This document shows positions 9,089-18,972 of a DNA stretch of 55,522 nt, piece by piece (position 1 is the first letter of the stretch; each line of letters begins with the position of its first letter). Both the position numbers and the translations under genes were made by a program. The notes below the pieces were generated by a model. That model did not search any database, was not told the DNA's origin, and was given only the letters and a program-made list of their open reading frames with translations. The stretch is from positions 1-55,522 of the forward strand of contig NZ_CDBK01000086.1 in NCBI RefSeq assembly GCF_000819785.1, in the 5' to 3' direction. Source of the stretch: Aeromonas caviae (GTDB lineage: Bacteria > Pseudomonadota > Gammaproteobacteria > Enterobacterales > Aeromonadaceae).

Positions 9089-10621
9089 TCACTGGGTCGG
9101 TTTCGCCGCCGATGTGCTGACGTCCTCCTTCGCCTCCTGTTTCAGGGCATCGCTCGCCTGCTGGCGCAGGACAACCTGCTCCATCACCAGCTTGTAGGCG
9201 ATGTAGTACTTGTAGATGTTGCCCACATAGGTGACCGTCTCGGGGCCGATTTTCTCTGCTGCCACGTACTCGACGTTGTGAAACCAGACGTTGGGATCCA
9301 GCCCCCGTTTTCTGGCCTCGGCGCGGAGCCGCGCCACCCGGGCGGGGCCGGCATTGTAGGAGGCGAACGAGAAGAGGGCCTTGTCGAGGGCGGTCATGGG
9401 CTCGTCCGCATAGTAGTGATCGATCATCCAGCGCATGTATTTGACGCCGCCGTGAATATTGGGCTCGAGCTTGCGGATGTCGCCGACTTTCAGCCCCTTG
9501 CCGGTGGCGGGCATGATCTGCATGATGCCGATGGCGCCCACATGGCTGCGGGCCTGGTGGTTGAGGGCGGACTCCTGGTAGCCCTGGGCCGCCATCAGCA
9601 GCCAGTCCATGTCATAGCGTTCGCCATATTCACGGAACAGCTCGACCACCTGCAGGAATTTCTTGCGCTCCGCCTCGGCGGCGGCGCTTTTGACGAACTT
9701 GTTCTGCTTGAGATAACGGGCCAGGATCTCGTCCCCCGTCGCCTTGCCACGCAGCGCCTTGATCTGCTCGTTGAGCATGGCGAGCAACTGGGGGCTCTCC
9801 TTGCGCACCGCCCAGGCGATGACGCCCCCTTCCCGGAACACGGGGGCGTCGTGAATGGTGATCCCGGGGAAAATCTTTTGCCAGAAGCGGGCCTTGTGCT
9901 CGTCCATGACGATGAAGGGGAGCAGGCCCGCATTGACCATCTCCACCAGATCTTCATCTTCGAGCACCTCCGAGGCGGGCTGGAGGTCGATGAGGGGCTC
10001 TCCTGCCGACTTGCGGGCCTGGTTGTAGGCGAGCAGGCTCTCGTAGTAGCTGGAGGAGGGGCGCACGAAGACGCGCTGGCCCCCGAGATCGGCGGCGCTT
10101 TCCACCTTGGGGGAGAGGGGGCCGGAGACGAGCAGCTCCCGCACGTTTTCAAGCAGGGGATCGGTGAAGGCGATACCCTGCTTCTTGCGCCTGTCCGTGA
10201 TGGTGAGATTGGCGGCGGCGATGTCGCCTTTGCCCTCGATGAGGGAGCTCAGCAGCGCTTCCCGGGCAACGGGAATGAAGACGAAGTGCACCTTGAGGTG
10301 ACGCTTGATCGCCTTTTGCTTGCGCAACTGCTCGTTGAGACGCTTTTCCACCTGCATGAAGGCATCGTAGGTGACGCCCCGCTGTACGCCCTTGGTGATG
10401 AAGAACCCCGTCTTGTTGTAGGTGGTGAGCACTCGGATGGTGCGCTGCTCCAGCATGACGTCGAGATCCCCCAGCCTGGGTCTGGCAAGCTCGTCGTTTT
10501 CAAAGCTCAGGGCGCTTTTCTCCGTCTCTGCTTCGGGGGCCACCTGCTTGCCGGATTCGGCCCCCCAGGCTGGCGTCAGGGAGCAGAACCACCAGATCAC
10601 AATCATCCATGCGCGTTTCAT
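9089..10621 (-). CDS. MltF-like lytic transglycosylase with solute-binding domain
   Basis: About 510 residues from ATG 10621 (a GTG one codon upstream is equally possible). A signal peptide (KRAWMIVIWWFCSLTPAWG, cleavage near AWGA) is followed by a family-3 periplasmic binding domain at about 50-310 (RTIRVLTTYNKTGFF, GDIAAANLTITDRR) and a Slt-type muramidase domain at about 330-480. The catalytic glutamate is Glu350 in GYQESA, followed by GAIGIMQIMPATGKGL and FASYNAGPARV. MltF-type enzymes cleave murein to 1,6-anhydromuramyl products, and their binding domain regulates activity through muropeptides. The protein is clearly divergent from E. coli MltF, and the C-terminus is a Gln/Ala/Lys tail. 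It is preceded by its own promoter region after the ybjL terminator. Confidence 0.9.
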   Translation of the reverse strand: MKRAWMIVIWWFCSLTPAWGAESGKQVAPEAETEKSALSFENDELARPRLGDLDVMLEQRTIRVLTTYNKTGFFITKGVQRGVTYDAFMQVEKRLNEQLRKQKAIKRHLKVHFVFIPVAREALLSSLIEGKGDIAAANLTITDRRKKQGIAFTDPLLENVRELLVSGPLSPKVESAADLGGQRVFVRPSSSYYESLLAYNQARKSAGEPLIDLQPASEVLEDEDLVEMVNAGLLPFIVMDEHKARFWQKIFPGITIHDAPVFREGGVIAWAVRKESPQLLAMLNEQIKALRGKATGDEILARYLKQNKFVKSAAAEAERKKFLQVVELFREYGERYDMDWLLMAAQGYQESALNHQARSHVGAIGIMQIMPATGKGLKVGDIRKLEPNIHGGVKYMRWMIDHYYADEPMTALDKALFSFASYNAGPARVARLRAEARKRGLDPNVWFHNVEYVAAEKIGPETVTYVGNIYKYYIAYKLVMEQVVLRQQASDALKQEAKEDVSTSAAKPTQ

Positions 10622-10735
10622 CACTTACACCTCGCTCGTTTTATTGAGTGTAAGTGGCACCTTGTAGAGGATTTAGCTTATTGGGTTTGATAGACCCGTC
10701 CCCATAGCACGATTTTCACTATTCCATCCAGGAGT

Positions 10736-10786
10736 GCCCGCCCATGAAAAAAGGAGCCTCGAGGCTCCCTTTTTTCATGGGCGGGC
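10736..10786. terminator. Very long near-perfect terminator palindrome behind ybjL
   Basis: Two arms of about 25 bp (left 10736-10760, right 10761-10786), complementary except for one extra C and with no real loop. The core GGAGCCTC/GAGGCTCC is flanked by six A and six T, so it can terminate in either direction; the outer GCCCGCCCATG arms extend it. It ends ybjL 14 nt after its stop codon. Confidence 0.85.
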
Positions 10787-10799
10787 AGGTACTCTGCGG

Positions 10800-12485
10800 C
10801 TAGAACCAGAAGCCGATGATGAAGGAGCCCGCCAGGGTCAGCATGACGTTGGCCACCGCATAGGTGCCGGCGTAGCCGAGCGCCGGGATAGAGCTGTTGG
10901 CCGCCTCGTTCACCACGTCCATGGCCGGGGCGCAGGTACGAGCCCCGGTGATGGCACCGAGCAGCAGGGCCGGGTTCATTTTGAGCACCCAGACACCGAA
11001 CAGGTAGCCTACCAGCACCGGCAAGGTGGTCACCAGCATGCCGGAGAAGAGCACCACCATCCCCACTTCGCTCAGGTGATCGAGGATGCCGCCCCCCGCC
11101 TTGAGGCCGGTGCTCACCATGAAGACGGCGAGCCCGAGATCCTTGGCAAGACGCAGGGCCCCCGGTGGCACATAGCCCACCGTGGGGTGGTTGGCACGCA
11201 GGTAGCCCATCAGGATCCCCGCCAGCAGCAGGCCGACGGCATTGCCGAGGCCGAACTCTATCTGGCCGAACACCAGGGAGACGGAGCCGATGAGCAGGCC
11301 CAGTACGAAGAAGGTGGCGAAGGCCACCAGATCCGTGGTCTGGCTGTGGATGCTGATGAAGCCTATCTTGTTGGCCAGCAGCTTGACCCGCTGCTTCTCG
11401 CCGCTGATCTGCAGCACGTCGCCCTTTTGCAGCATGATGTTGCGATCGAACGGCATCTCTATCTGGGAGCGCACCACCCGGTTGAGGAAGCATCCCTTCT
11501 CGGTGAGGTTGAGCTCCACCAGATGGCGACCCACCACGGCGTCATTCTTCACCACGATCTCTTCGGTGACAATCTGCAGGTCAAGCAGGTTGCGATCGAA
11601 CACCTCCTTGCCGTTGCGGTAGTTGACGTCGAGCTTCTCGTGGCTCTCGGGGTAGCCCACCAGAGCGATCTCGTCCCCTTCCTGAATGACGGCGTCACCA
11701 TCGGGGCTGGCCAGAATGCCGTTGCGGCGAATGCGCTCCACATAGCAGCCTGTGTGGGGATAAATGCCGGTTTCGCGCAGGGTGCGACCGCCGATCCAGG
11801 CGGCGAGCTCCGGGCCGACCCGATAGGCGCGGATGATGGGCAGATAGGTCTTGCGGCTCTCGCTGTCGGAGAGCCCCCGCTCGCGGGCGATCTTCTGGGC
11901 CTCGGTGTTGAGATCCAGCCTGGCCAGGGAAGGAAGGTAGCGTACCACCAGCATCAGGCCCACCAGTCCCACCAGGTAGGTCAGGGCATAGCCTATCCCC
12001 ATGTTGTCGAGCACCGACTGCATGTCGGTCTGGTGGGGCAGGTTGAGCAATCCGCTTCGCAGGGCGTCCTGGGCCCCCACCAGGGCCGGCGTGGAGGTGA
12101 GAGAACCTGCCAGAATGCCGGCGGCCATGCCGGGCCCCAGATTGAAGAACTTGGCGAGCCCCACGGTCAGCAGCAGGGCCGACAGCAGGATCACCAGGGT
12201 CAGGGTGATGTAGTGGATGCCGTCGCGAAGGAAGACGCTGAAAAAGTGCGGCCCCGCTTCAATCCCCACGCAGAAGATGAACAGCATGAAGCCGACGTTT
12301 TCAGTGGAGGTGGAAAACTGGAATCCCATCTGGCCAAACAGCAGGGCGGTGAAGAGCACGCCTATGGTGTTGCCTATCTGGAAGTTGCCGATGCGTACCT
12401 TGCCCAGCAGCAGCCCGAAGGCCAGTACCACGAACAGCAGCAGGGAGTCGCTTTGATGTAGCAGTGTCACAAAATCTATGGTCAT
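10800..12485 (-). CDS. ybjL: YbjL-type aspartate:alanine exchanger-family transporter
   Basis: 561 residues, the exact length of E. coli YbjL, with closely similar N-terminal sequence ([38 protein letters not shown]). It has two five-helix membrane halves flanking two cytosolic TrkA-C domains (about 200-290 and 295-370; [28 protein letters not shown] and the second copy ending [10 protein letters not shown]). The second half repeats the motif [14 protein letters not shown] [12 protein letters not shown]. The AAE family exchanges small substrates; the YbjL substrate is not established. Start [11 protein letters not shown] at 12485. The upstream gap is long and holds other signals. Confidence 0.94.
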   Translation of the reverse strand: MTIDFVTLLHQSDSLLLFVVLAFGLLLGKVRIGNFQIGNTIGVLFTALLFGQMGFQFSTSTENVGFMLFIFCVGIEAGPHFFSVFLRDGIHYITLTLVILLSALLLTVGLAKFFNLGPGMAAGILAGSLTSTPALVGAQDALRSGLLNLPHQTDMQSVLDNMGIGYALTYLVGLVGLMLVVRYLPSLARLDLNTEAQKIARERGLSDSESRKTYLPIIRAYRVGPELAAWIGGRTLRETGIYPHTGCYVERIRRNGILASPDGDAVIQEGDEIALVGYPESHEKLDVNYRNGKEVFDRNLLDLQIVTEEIVVKNDAVVGRHLVELNLTEKGCFLNRVVRSQIEMPFDRNIMLQKGDVLQISGEKQRVKLLANKIGFISIHSQTTDLVAFATFFVLGLLIGSVSLVFGQIEFGLGNAVGLLLAGILMGYLRANHPTVGYVPPGALRLAKDLGLAVFMVSTGLKAGGGILDHLSEVGMVVLFSGMLVTTLPVLVGYLFGVWVLKMNPALLLGAITGARTCAPAMDVVNEAANSSIPALGYAGTYAVANVMLTLAGSFIIGFWF

Positions 12486-13259
12486 GCCCGGAAAAACCGA
12501 GGAAAAAAGTGGGGCCGATATTGTGCCGGATCCTGTATCAAGAAAGAAGCGTCAAAGCGGATTAACAGCCAGTTAAGTGCTGGTCTCTTCGGTGAAGGTA
12601 GGGATGCGAGGGGGGGGGCTGGGGAAAACATCTCTATTTTACGCTGCAAGGCCCGCTGTCAATGAGTGAAATATGCTGTCGAGCAGGGAGGGGATGACGC
12701 TCCTGTGGACAATTTATTACCTGCTGCATGGGGAGCAAACGGGCATGTTTTTCAGCATTTTCCACTGAGGAAATTGAAGGGTAACAAAAGAGACTCATGA
12801 CTCATCCGGCGAGGGCTGACCCGCAGGACGCGGCATAGCGAAAAAAAAACCACCCACAGGCAGCACCGCGAGTCGATTCATCCCATTTAGGGGGGAAGGG
12901 AAAAACAGCAGAAAATGGGGAATAGCGGGGGCAGCCATCGCAAACCGGGGACAATGGCTGCCAGCCCAGATGAACCGTGGCTTTGGTCAAGTTACCCACA
13001 GAAACTGTGGATAACCCTGTTCATGAAACTTGGCGATCAGGCTGAAAGCCGCGCCAATACTGGGCTGCAAGGACTGTTCAAAAAATACCTGTAATAAATT
13101 GTTTCTATAAAAATCAAATAGTTATGCGCAGCAGAACAAAACGCTGCTGGTCAGTATCGGGAGATCAAAAGGGAGTCAGGCCGCAGGGAAGGGCTTGTGC
13201 ATTAAAATTGGAAGAGGAAAGCACTAAAGTGGATAACTTGCACCGAGATGGTGAGGAAT
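12486..13259. other. 774-bp gene-free stretch between ybjL and tRNA-Asn
   Basis: No convincing coding frame. It holds the ybjL promoter side, a run of nine G (12610-12618), a run of nine A (about 12840-12849), an inverted repeat GGCAGCCAT/ATGGCTGCC (12930-12938 and 12954-12962), a widely spaced inverted repeat ACAATTTATTAC (12709-12720) / GTAATAAATTGT (13091-13102), and several DnaA-box-like 9-mers described separately. The last 150 bp are AT-richer and lie beyond the 3' end of the tRNA gene. Confidence 0.7.
12704..13237. promoter_or_regulatory. DnaA-box cluster, possible DARS1-like element
   Basis: One perfect DnaA box (TGTGGATAA, 13006-13014, complement of TTATCCACA) faces a one-mismatch box TTACCCACA at 12992-13000, five bp apart, forming the dyad GTTAcCCACAG-AAA-CTGTGGaTAAC. 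Further one-mismatch boxes are TGTGGACAA (12704-12712) and AGTGGATAA (13229-13237). In E. coli the DnaA-reactivating sequence DARS1 lies in the intergenic region next to uvrB, and uvrB is the next protein gene here. Chance occurrence of isolated one-mismatch boxes is common, so only the inverted pair is strong. Confidence 0.42.
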
Positions 13260-13335
13260 TGGCTCCCCCGACTGGACTTGAACCAGTGACATACGGATTA
13301 ACAGTCCGCCGTTCTACCGACTGAACTACGGGGGA
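13260..13335 (-). tRNA. tRNA-Asn (anticodon GTT)
   Basis: A 76-nt tRNA read on the minus strand. Acceptor arm TCCCCCG pairs with CGGGGGA, the anticodon stem-loop is GGACTGTTAATCC (GTT), the T-loop is GGTTCAAGTCC, and CCA is encoded. It resembles E. coli tRNA-Asn except for compensated changes in the acceptor stem. A single tRNA gene with its own promoter directly upstream. Confidence 0.97.
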
Positions 13336-13354
13336 ACATCAGGCAAGGAGGTGC

Positions 13355-13383
13355 ATCATACAGAGGTCGTATTTCGGGGTCAA
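13355..13383 (-). promoter_or_regulatory. Sigma-70 promoter of tRNA-Asn
   Basis: Minus strand: -35 TTGACC (13383-13378), exactly 17 bp, -10 TATGAT (13360-13355), about 20 nt upstream of the mature tRNA 5' end. Strong match and placement. Confidence 0.85.
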
Positions 13384-13467
13384 TAGCCATCAGGGAGGGT
13401 GAGTGGATACCCAGCTCCTTCAACTCGGGGTACACTGCTCCCTTGCCGTTTTTTGCCGGGAGTCGTC

Positions 13468-15480
13468 ATGAGCAAGTTATTCCAGTTGGCCAGCCAGTTT
13501 CAACCCGCCGGGGATCAGCCAAGGGCCATCGCCCAGCTGCTCGATGGCATCGAGTCGGGACTGGCCCATCAGACCCTGCTCGGGGTGACCGGTTCGGGCA
13601 AGACCTTTACCATGGCCAACGTCATCGCGACCCTCAATCGTCCCACCATGATCCTGGCCCCCAACAAGACCCTGGCGGCTCAGCTTTACGGGGAGATGAA
13701 GGAGTTCTTCCCCGACAACGCGGTGGAGTATTTCGTCTCTTATTACGACTACTACCAGCCCGAAGCCTATGTGCCGACCACGGACACCTTCATCGAGAAG
13801 GATGCCTCCATCAACGATCACATCGAGCAGATGCGGCTGTCAGCCACCAAGGCGCTGCTGGAGCGGCGCGACGTGGTGATCGTCGCCTCAGTGTCGGCCA
13901 TCTATGGTCTGGGGGATCCCCAGGCCTACCTCAGCATGATGCTGCACCTCAAAGTGGGGGACGTGATCAATCAGCGGGATATCCTGCGCCGCCTCGCCGA
14001 ACTGCAGTACACCCGCAACGACATGGCCTTCCAGCGCGGCACCTTCCGGGTGCGGGGGGAGGTGATCGACATCTACCCCGCCGAATCGGACAAGCTGGCC
14101 CTGCGGGTGGAGCTGTTTGATGAAGAGGTAGAACGCCTCTCCCTGTTCGATCCCCTGACCGCCGCCATCGAGCAGACGGTGGTGCGTTACACCATCTACC
14201 CCAAGACCCACTACGCCACCCCGCGGGAGACCATCCTGGGTGCCATCGAGCACATCAAGGAGGAGCTCAAGGGGCGGCGCGAGCAGCTGATGAGCCTCAA
14301 CAAGCTGGTGGAGGAGCAGCGCATCAGCCAGCGCACCCAGTTCGACATGGAGATGATGCAGGAGCTGGGTTACTGCTCCGGTATCGAGAACTACAGCCGC
14401 TACCTCTCCGGTCGCGCGCCGGGTGAGCCGCCGCCCACCCTGTTTGACTACCTGCCGGGGGACGGCCTGCTCATCATCGACGAATCCCACGTCACGGTGC
14501 CGCAGATCGGCGCCATGTTCAAAGGGGACAGATCCCGCAAGGAGACCTTGGTAGAGTACGGCTTCCGTCTTCCCTCGGCGCTGGACAACCGGCCCCTCAA
14601 GTTCGACGAGTTCGAGGCGCTGATGCCCCAGACGGTGTTCGTCTCGGCGACCCCGGGTCCCTATGAGCTGGAGAAGTCCGGCGGTGACGTGGTGCAGCAG
14701 GTGGTGCGTCCCACCGGCCTGCTCGATCCCGAGGTGGAAGTGCGACCGGTCAGCACCCAGGTGGACGATCTGCTCTCCGAGATCCGCAAGCGGGTCGCCG
14801 TGGAGGAGCGGGTGCTGGTCACGACACTGACCAAGCGGATGGCGGAGGACTTGACCGAATACCTGGCAGATCACGAGGTACGGGTGCGCTATCTGCACTC
14901 GGACATCGATACCGTGGAGCGGGTGGAAATCATCCGCGACCTGCGCCTTGGCAAGTTTGACGTCCTGGTGGGCATCAACCTGCTGCGCGAAGGCCTCGAC
15001 ATGCCGGAGGTCTCCCTGGTGGCCATTCTGGATGCGGATAAAGAGGGCTTCCTGCGTTCCACCCGCTCCCTCATCCAGACCATCGGCCGGGCAGCGCGCA
15101 ACCTCAACGGCAAGGTGATCCTTTACGGGGATACCATCACCAACTCCATGAAGGTCGCGATCGAAGAGACCGAGCGGCGCCGCGCCCTGCAACACGCCCA
15201 CAACCTGGAACACGGCATCGTGCCGAAGGGGCTCAACAAGGCCATCGGCGATGTGATGGACATGGGGGGCAGCCGTACGGCGGGCAAGGCCGGCAAGGGG
15301 AGTCGCAAGGCTGCCGAACCGCAAGGGGAGTACCATGCCCGCTCTGCCAGCGAGATCAGCAAGGAGATCAAGCGGATGGAAGAGCAGATGTTCCAGCATG
15401 CGCGGGATCTGGAGTTCGAACAGGCGGCGGCGCTGCGGGATCAGATCCAGCGGCTGCGCGGCGAGCTGATCGCGTCATGA
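13468..15480 (+). CDS. uvrB: Excinuclease ABC subunit B
   Basis: From ATG 13468 ([18 protein letters not shown]) the protein has 670 residues (E. coli UvrB 673). It shows the Walker [14 protein letters not shown] near residue 40, the damage-probing beta-hairpin region with [14 protein letters not shown], the helicase motif LLIIDESH, the SATPGPYE and [14 protein letters not shown] segments, the motif VI region [10 protein letters not shown], and a C-terminal UVR helix pair ([31 protein letters not shown]) that contacts UvrC. UvrB verifies damage delivered by UvrA and recruits UvrC in nucleotide excision repair. The in-frame extension to 13399 is not conserved. No CTGT-N8-ACAG LexA box is visible in the 130 bp upstream, unlike E. 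coli. Confidence 0.98.
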   Translation: MSKLFQLASQFQPAGDQPRAIAQLLDGIESGLAHQTLLGVTGSGKTFTMANVIATLNRPTMILAPNKTLAAQLYGEMKEFFPDNAVEYFVSYYDYYQPEAYVPTTDTFIEKDASINDHIEQMRLSATKALLERRDVVIVASVSAIYGLGDPQAYLSMMLHLKVGDVINQRDILRRLAELQYTRNDMAFQRGTFRVRGEVIDIYPAESDKLALRVELFDEEVERLSLFDPLTAAIEQTVVRYTIYPKTHYATPRETILGAIEHIKEELKGRREQLMSLNKLVEEQRISQRTQFDMEMMQELGYCSGIENYSRYLSGRAPGEPPPTLFDYLPGDGLLIIDESHVTVPQIGAMFKGDRSRKETLVEYGFRLPSALDNRPLKFDEFEALMPQTVFVSATPGPYELEKSGGDVVQQVVRPTGLLDPEVEVRPVSTQVDDLLSEIRKRVAVEERVLVTTLTKRMAEDLTEYLADHEVRVRYLHSDIDTVERVEIIRDLRLGKFDVLVGINLLREGLDMPEVSLVAILDADKEGFLRSTRSLIQTIGRAARNLNGKVILYGDTITNSMKVAIEETERRRALQHAHNLEHGIVPKGLNKAIGDVMDMGGSRTAGKAGKGSRKAAEPQGEYHARSASEISKEIKRMEEQMFQHARDLEFEQAAALRDQIQRLRGELIAS

Positions 15481-15734
15481 GCGCCAGACGCTGGCTCATC
15501 TGGCGGCGTTTGCGCCGCCTCTATCAGGGCTTTCGCCACCCAGGCACACCCTGGTGGGCGAAGGGGCTGGTGATCCTTATCCTGCTCTATGGCATCAGCC
15601 CGGTGGACGTTGTCCCCGATGTGGTGCCTCTCCTTGGCTGGCTCGACGACGCGACCCTGTTGCTGCTCCTCTTGTGGGGCTGGGAGAAATGCCTGCCCGG
15701 CGAGGTGCTGGCCGCTCTGGACAAGGCCGAGTGA
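15477..15734 (+). CDS. Small DUF1232 (YkvA-like) membrane protein
   Basis: 85 residues, starting in the ATGA overlap with the uvrB stop, so translationally coupled to it. The central [30 protein letters not shown] is the DUF1232 signature (SPiDliPD..p.lG.lDD). Basic N-terminus ([13 protein letters not shown]) and two hydrophobic stretches suggest an inner-membrane protein with its N-terminus inside. The family has no known activity. Whether it is SOS- or repair-related, or merely a passenger behind uvrB, cannot be told. Confidence 0.85.
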   Translation: MSARRWLIWRRLRRLYQGFRHPGTPWWAKGLVILILLYGISPVDVVPDVVPLLGWLDDATLLLLLLWGWEKCLPGEVLAALDKAE

Positions 15735-15880
15735 GCAGAACCCTACGTTCAGGGAAAGGGAAAAAGAAGGGGGATTGAATGACTCCCTTCATGGAGTTCG
15801 AAAAAGGGGACCATGGGGAGATTGTGAGCCAGGTCTCATTGGCGTAGACTCCACGCCGTTCACTTCATGGGTACCAAAAA

Positions 15881-16543
15881 ATGGATCTGATCCTCTTTGC
15901 CATCGACTTTATTCTGCACGTTGACGTGCATCTGAAAGAGCTGTTCGAGAATTATGGCGTCTGGGTATACGCCATCCTGTTTCTCATCATCTTCTGTGAA
16001 ACCGGGCTGGTGGTGACTCCCTTCCTGCCGGGGGACTCCCTGCTTTTTGCTGCAGGTGCCCTCACCGTGGGCAGCGTGCTGGACGTGCACACCCTGGCCG
16101 CCGTGCTGATCATCGCCGCGGTGCTCGGCAACGTGGTGAACTACACCATAGGCCACTTCTTCGGTGAGCAGCTGTTTCGCAACCCCGATTCCAAAATCTT
16201 TCGTCGGGACTATCTGGTCAAGACCCATGCCTTCTATGCCAAGCATGGCGGCAAGACCATCATCATCACCCGTTTCCTGCCCATAGTGCGGACCTTCGCC
16301 CCCTTCGTGGCGGGCATGGGGGCCATGACCTATCCCCGCTTCCTGGCGTTCAACCTGGTGGGGGGGCTCTTGTGGGTGCTCTCCTTCGTCTATGCCGGCC
16401 ACTTCTTTGGCAATCTGCCGGTAGTGCGCCACAACTTTACCCTGCTCATCTTCGGCATCATCGCGGTTTCCTTGTTGCCCATGGTGATCGGCATGGTGAA
16501 GGCCAGGAGAAGTGCCAGCAAGGCCACCTCCGAAGGCGCGTGA
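15881..16543 (+). CDS. dedA: DedA-family inner-membrane protein
   Basis: 220 residues, nearly collinear with E. coli DedA itself: [21 protein letters not shown] at the start, then [19 protein letters not shown], the DedA consensus [17 protein letters not shown] with its conserved Arg residues, and a basic C-terminus. It has re-entrant and transmembrane segments typical of the DedA/VTT fold. Family members act in lipid carrier recycling and membrane homeostasis; the role of DedA proper remains less clear. The RBS before ATG 15881 is weak. About 146 bp separate it from the DUF1232 gene, so it may have its own promoter. Confidence 0.95.
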   Translation: MDLILFAIDFILHVDVHLKELFENYGVWVYAILFLIIFCETGLVVTPFLPGDSLLFAAGALTVGSVLDVHTLAAVLIIAAVLGNVVNYTIGHFFGEQLFRNPDSKIFRRDYLVKTHAFYAKHGGKTIIITRFLPIVRTFAPFVAGMGAMTYPRFLAFNLVGGLLWVLSFVYAGHFFGNLPVVRHNFTLLIFGIIAVSLLPMVIGMVKARRSASKATSEGA

Positions 16544-16563
16544 CATCGCCGTGCACGACATGA

Positions 16564-16590
16564 AACAAGGGAGCCTATGGCTCCCTTGTT
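16564..16590 (+). terminator. Rho-independent terminator of dedA
   Basis: AACAAGGGAGCC / GGCTCCCTTGTT arms with a TAT loop, followed by GTTGG; 20 nt after the dedA stop. Confidence 0.75.
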
Positions 16591-16746
16591 GTTGGTAGGC
16601 TGAGTGGCAGGTCGCCGCTGCGCCCTTTGACCCGCTTGTGGCCTGTTACGATGATGCACACCCGCAGGCAGCCACTTCATTGGCGGAATAGGGAGAAGGA
16701 GATCCGGCCCTCTGGGCATGGGCCGTGAGGTGATAAAAGAGGAGAT

Positions 16747-16773
16747 AAAAAGGGAGCCATGGGCTCCCTTTTT
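16747..16773 (-). terminator. Rho-independent terminator of dsbB
   Basis: AAAAAGGGAGCC / GGCTCCCTTTTT with an ATG loop; on the minus strand the stem is followed by a T-rich stretch. It lies 17 nt beyond the dsbB stop. Its stem core resembles that of the dedA terminator. Confidence 0.85.
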
Positions 16774-16789
16774 AGGGTCGAGTGAACGA

Positions 16790-17311
16790 CTAGTTGCAGC
16801 AGCGCCCTTTTATCAGGTTGCCAGCAGCCACGATGACGAACACCAGCAGGTAGGCGGCAAAGATGACCACGAGCCACTGCGGCATGGAGAAACCGAGGAA
16901 CTGCCAGCTGATCTCGCTGCAGTCGCCGTCCGGGTAGAACATCCAGGGAACCCACTTATCCAGTGGTGCCCAGGCAGGGAAGTCAACAAACCCTTCGCAT
17001 ACGTTGAAGGGGGAGGGGTTCATCTGGTAATCCACGTGCTTGAGCGCCAGTTTCAGGCCCCAGAAGGCGCTGTAACCCCACAGGAGCATGGCACTCCAGC
17101 GCAGGTACCAGCGCTCTGGCGCGATCATGCCGAGGAGGCCGGCCGTGAGCACGCCGAGGAGGGCGATACGTTCATAGATGCACATCACGCAAGGGTGCAA
17201 ACCCAGCACGTGCTGGAAGAAGAGGGCGCAGAGTTCCAGTGCGAAAGCGGAGGCTGCCAGCAATCCCCAGGCCAGACGGTGACTGGCAATGCGGCGAAGA
17301 TACTCGATCAT
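16790..17311 (-). CDS. dsbB: Disulfide bond formation protein B
   Basis: 173 residues with four membrane helices and both redox pairs: Cys41-Val-Met-Cys44 in the first periplasmic loop and Cys105 / Cys131 in the second (E. coli 41/44 and 104/130). Arg48 (YERIA) matches the quinone-proximal arginine. DsbB reoxidises DsbA and passes electrons to ubiquinone or menaquinone. It follows nhaB on the same strand as in E. coli, but a terminator-like hairpin lies in the 86-bp gap. Confidence 0.97.
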   Translation of the reverse strand: MIEYLRRIASHRLAWGLLAASAFALELCALFFQHVLGLHPCVMCIYERIALLGVLTAGLLGMIAPERWYLRWSAMLLWGYSAFWGLKLALKHVDYQMNPSPFNVCEGFVDFPAWAPLDKWVPWMFYPDGDCSEISWQFLGFSMPQWLVVIFAAYLLVFVIVAAGNLIKGRCCN

Positions 17312-17365
17312 CTGATTGATCTCTCAGAGAAAAATAGTGGCTGAATTAGAGCAGAGCCCCATCTG

Positions 17366-17393
17366 AAAAGAAAGGGGCCGAACAGCCCCTTTC
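17366..17393 (-). terminator. Rho-independent terminator of nhaB
   Basis: GAAAGGGGC / GCCCCTTTC stem with a six-base loop at 17370-17393; the minus strand continues TTTTC. It sits 5 nt beyond the nhaB stop and 54 nt before dsbB. Confidence 0.8.
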
Positions 17394-17397
17394 ATAA

Positions 17398-18972
17398 TCA
17401 GTGTGTGGACGGGGTGGGCAGTGGCTGTGCCCCATGATCCAGCAACCACCCAGCCTGATAGAACCATTCGGTTGCAGGACCGAGGAGCAGTTCCACGGAG
17501 AAAAAGCCGACAAGCCCCAGCACCAGGGTATAGGGCAGCGCCATCCAGACCATGCGGCCATAAGAGAGGCGCAGCAGGGGAGCGAGGGCCGAGGTGAGCA
17601 TGAACAGGAATGCGGCCTGGCCATTGGGGGTGGCGACCGACGGCAGGTTGGTGCCGGTGTTGATGGCCACGGCCAGCAGATCAAAATGCTCGCGATTAAT
17701 GGCGCCGTTGATCAGGGCGGTCTTCACCTCGTTGATGTAGACGGTGCCGACGAAGACGTTGTCACTGACCATGGAGAGCAGACCGTTTGCCAGGTAGAAG
17801 AGGGCAAGCTGATCCTCCGGCTTGGCAGCCAGTACCCACTGGATCACCGGCTTGAACAGCTGTTGATCGATGATGACCGCCACCACGCTGAAAAAGACGG
17901 TGAGCAGGGCGGTGAATGGCAAAGCCTCCTGGAATGCCTTGCCAAGCGCGTGTTCTTCGGTCACGCCGGTGAACGCCGTCGCGAGCACGATGACCGTCAG
18001 GCCGATCAGCCCAACTGCAGCCAGATGGAGGGCAAGACCCGTGATAAGCCAGGTGGCAATCAGCGCCTGGACGATCAGCTTGGCCTTGTCCTGCGGGGTA
18101 CGTTGTGCGTCTTCGTCGCGCTCGTAGGATTCCATAATGTGACGCACGGGCTCGGGCAAGCGGGCGCCATAACCGAACCAGCGGAATTTTTCGACCAGGA
18201 TGCAGGTCAGCAGGCCGCAGATGAAGACCGGGATGGTGACTGGCGCCATGCGAATGGCAAATTCACCGAAGTGCCACCCCGCCTGTTCACCGATGATGAG
18301 GTTCTGGGGTTCGCCGACCAGGGTGCAGACGCCCCCCAGGGCGGTACCGATGGCGGCGTGCATCATCAGGCTGCGCAGGAAGGCACGAAACTCGTTCAGA
18401 TGCTGGCGGGAGAGCTCGTCAATCTCTTCGTCATCATGATGCAGATTGCCGGACTCATCCCGGGAGGCCACCTTGTGGTAGATGGCGTAGAAACCGGTTG
18501 CGACGCTGATGACCACGGCGATCACGGTCAGGGCATCAAGGAACGCGGAGAGGAAGGCAGACACCAGGCAGAAGGCGAGAGAAAGCAACGTCTTGGAGTG
18601 GATGCGCACCAGCATCTTGGTAAAGACGTAGAGCAGCAACTGCTTCATGAAGTAGATGCCGGCCACCATGAAGACCAGCAGCAGAAGCACTTCGATATTG
18701 GCCACCAGCTCATGCTTTATCTGGTTGGCGGAGGTCATGCCGATGAGCACGGCTTCAATGGCCAGGAGTCCACCCGGTTGCAGCGGATAGCACTTGAGGG
18801 CCATGGCCAGGGTGAAAATAAACTCGACAACCAGCAGCCAGCCGGCCAGGAAGGGATCAACGTAGAAAATGATCGGGTTGATCAGCAGGAATAGAACGAT
18901 GGCAATTTTGTACCATTGCGGAGCATTGCCCAAAAAGTTCTTTGTAAACGCGCGCCCTAGGCTGATTGGCAT
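17398..18972 (-). CDS. nhaB: Na+/H+ antiporter NhaB
   Basis: 524 residues, closely collinear with E. coli NhaB throughout ([89 protein letters not shown]). It has about 12 membrane helices. It exchanges internal Na+ for external H+ and supports sodium tolerance and pH homeostasis. It is divergent from fadR, and dsbB lies downstream, the E. coli gene order. Confidence 0.98.
   Translation of the reverse strand: MPISLGRAFTKNFLGNAPQWYKIAIVLFLLINPIIFYVDPFLAGWLLVVEFIFTLAMALKCYPLQPGGLLAIEAVLIGMTSANQIKHELVANIEVLLLLVFMVAGIYFMKQLLLYVFTKMLVRIHSKTLLSLAFCLVSAFLSAFLDALTVIAVVISVATGFYAIYHKVASRDESGNLHHDDEEIDELSRQHLNEFRAFLRSLMMHAAIGTALGGVCTLVGEPQNLIIGEQAGWHFGEFAIRMAPVTIPVFICGLLTCILVEKFRWFGYGARLPEPVRHIMESYERDEDAQRTPQDKAKLIVQALIATWLITGLALHLAAVGLIGLTVIVLATAFTGVTEEHALGKAFQEALPFTALLTVFFSVVAVIIDQQLFKPVIQWVLAAKPEDQLALFYLANGLLSMVSDNVFVGTVYINEVKTALINGAINREHFDLLAVAINTGTNLPSVATPNGQAAFLFMLTSALAPLLRLSYGRMVWMALPYTLVLGLVGFFSVELLLGPATEWFYQAGWLLDHGAQPLPTPSTH

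Noticed and set aside
12610..12618. Run of nine G as a contingency locus
   Set aside because: It lies about 125 bp upstream of the ybjL start, outside any frame, and could be a chance homopolymer.
13260..13335. tRNA-Asn as an integration site for a mobile element
   Set aside because: No integrase, no repeated tRNA end within the window, and flanking genes are core chromosomal genes.
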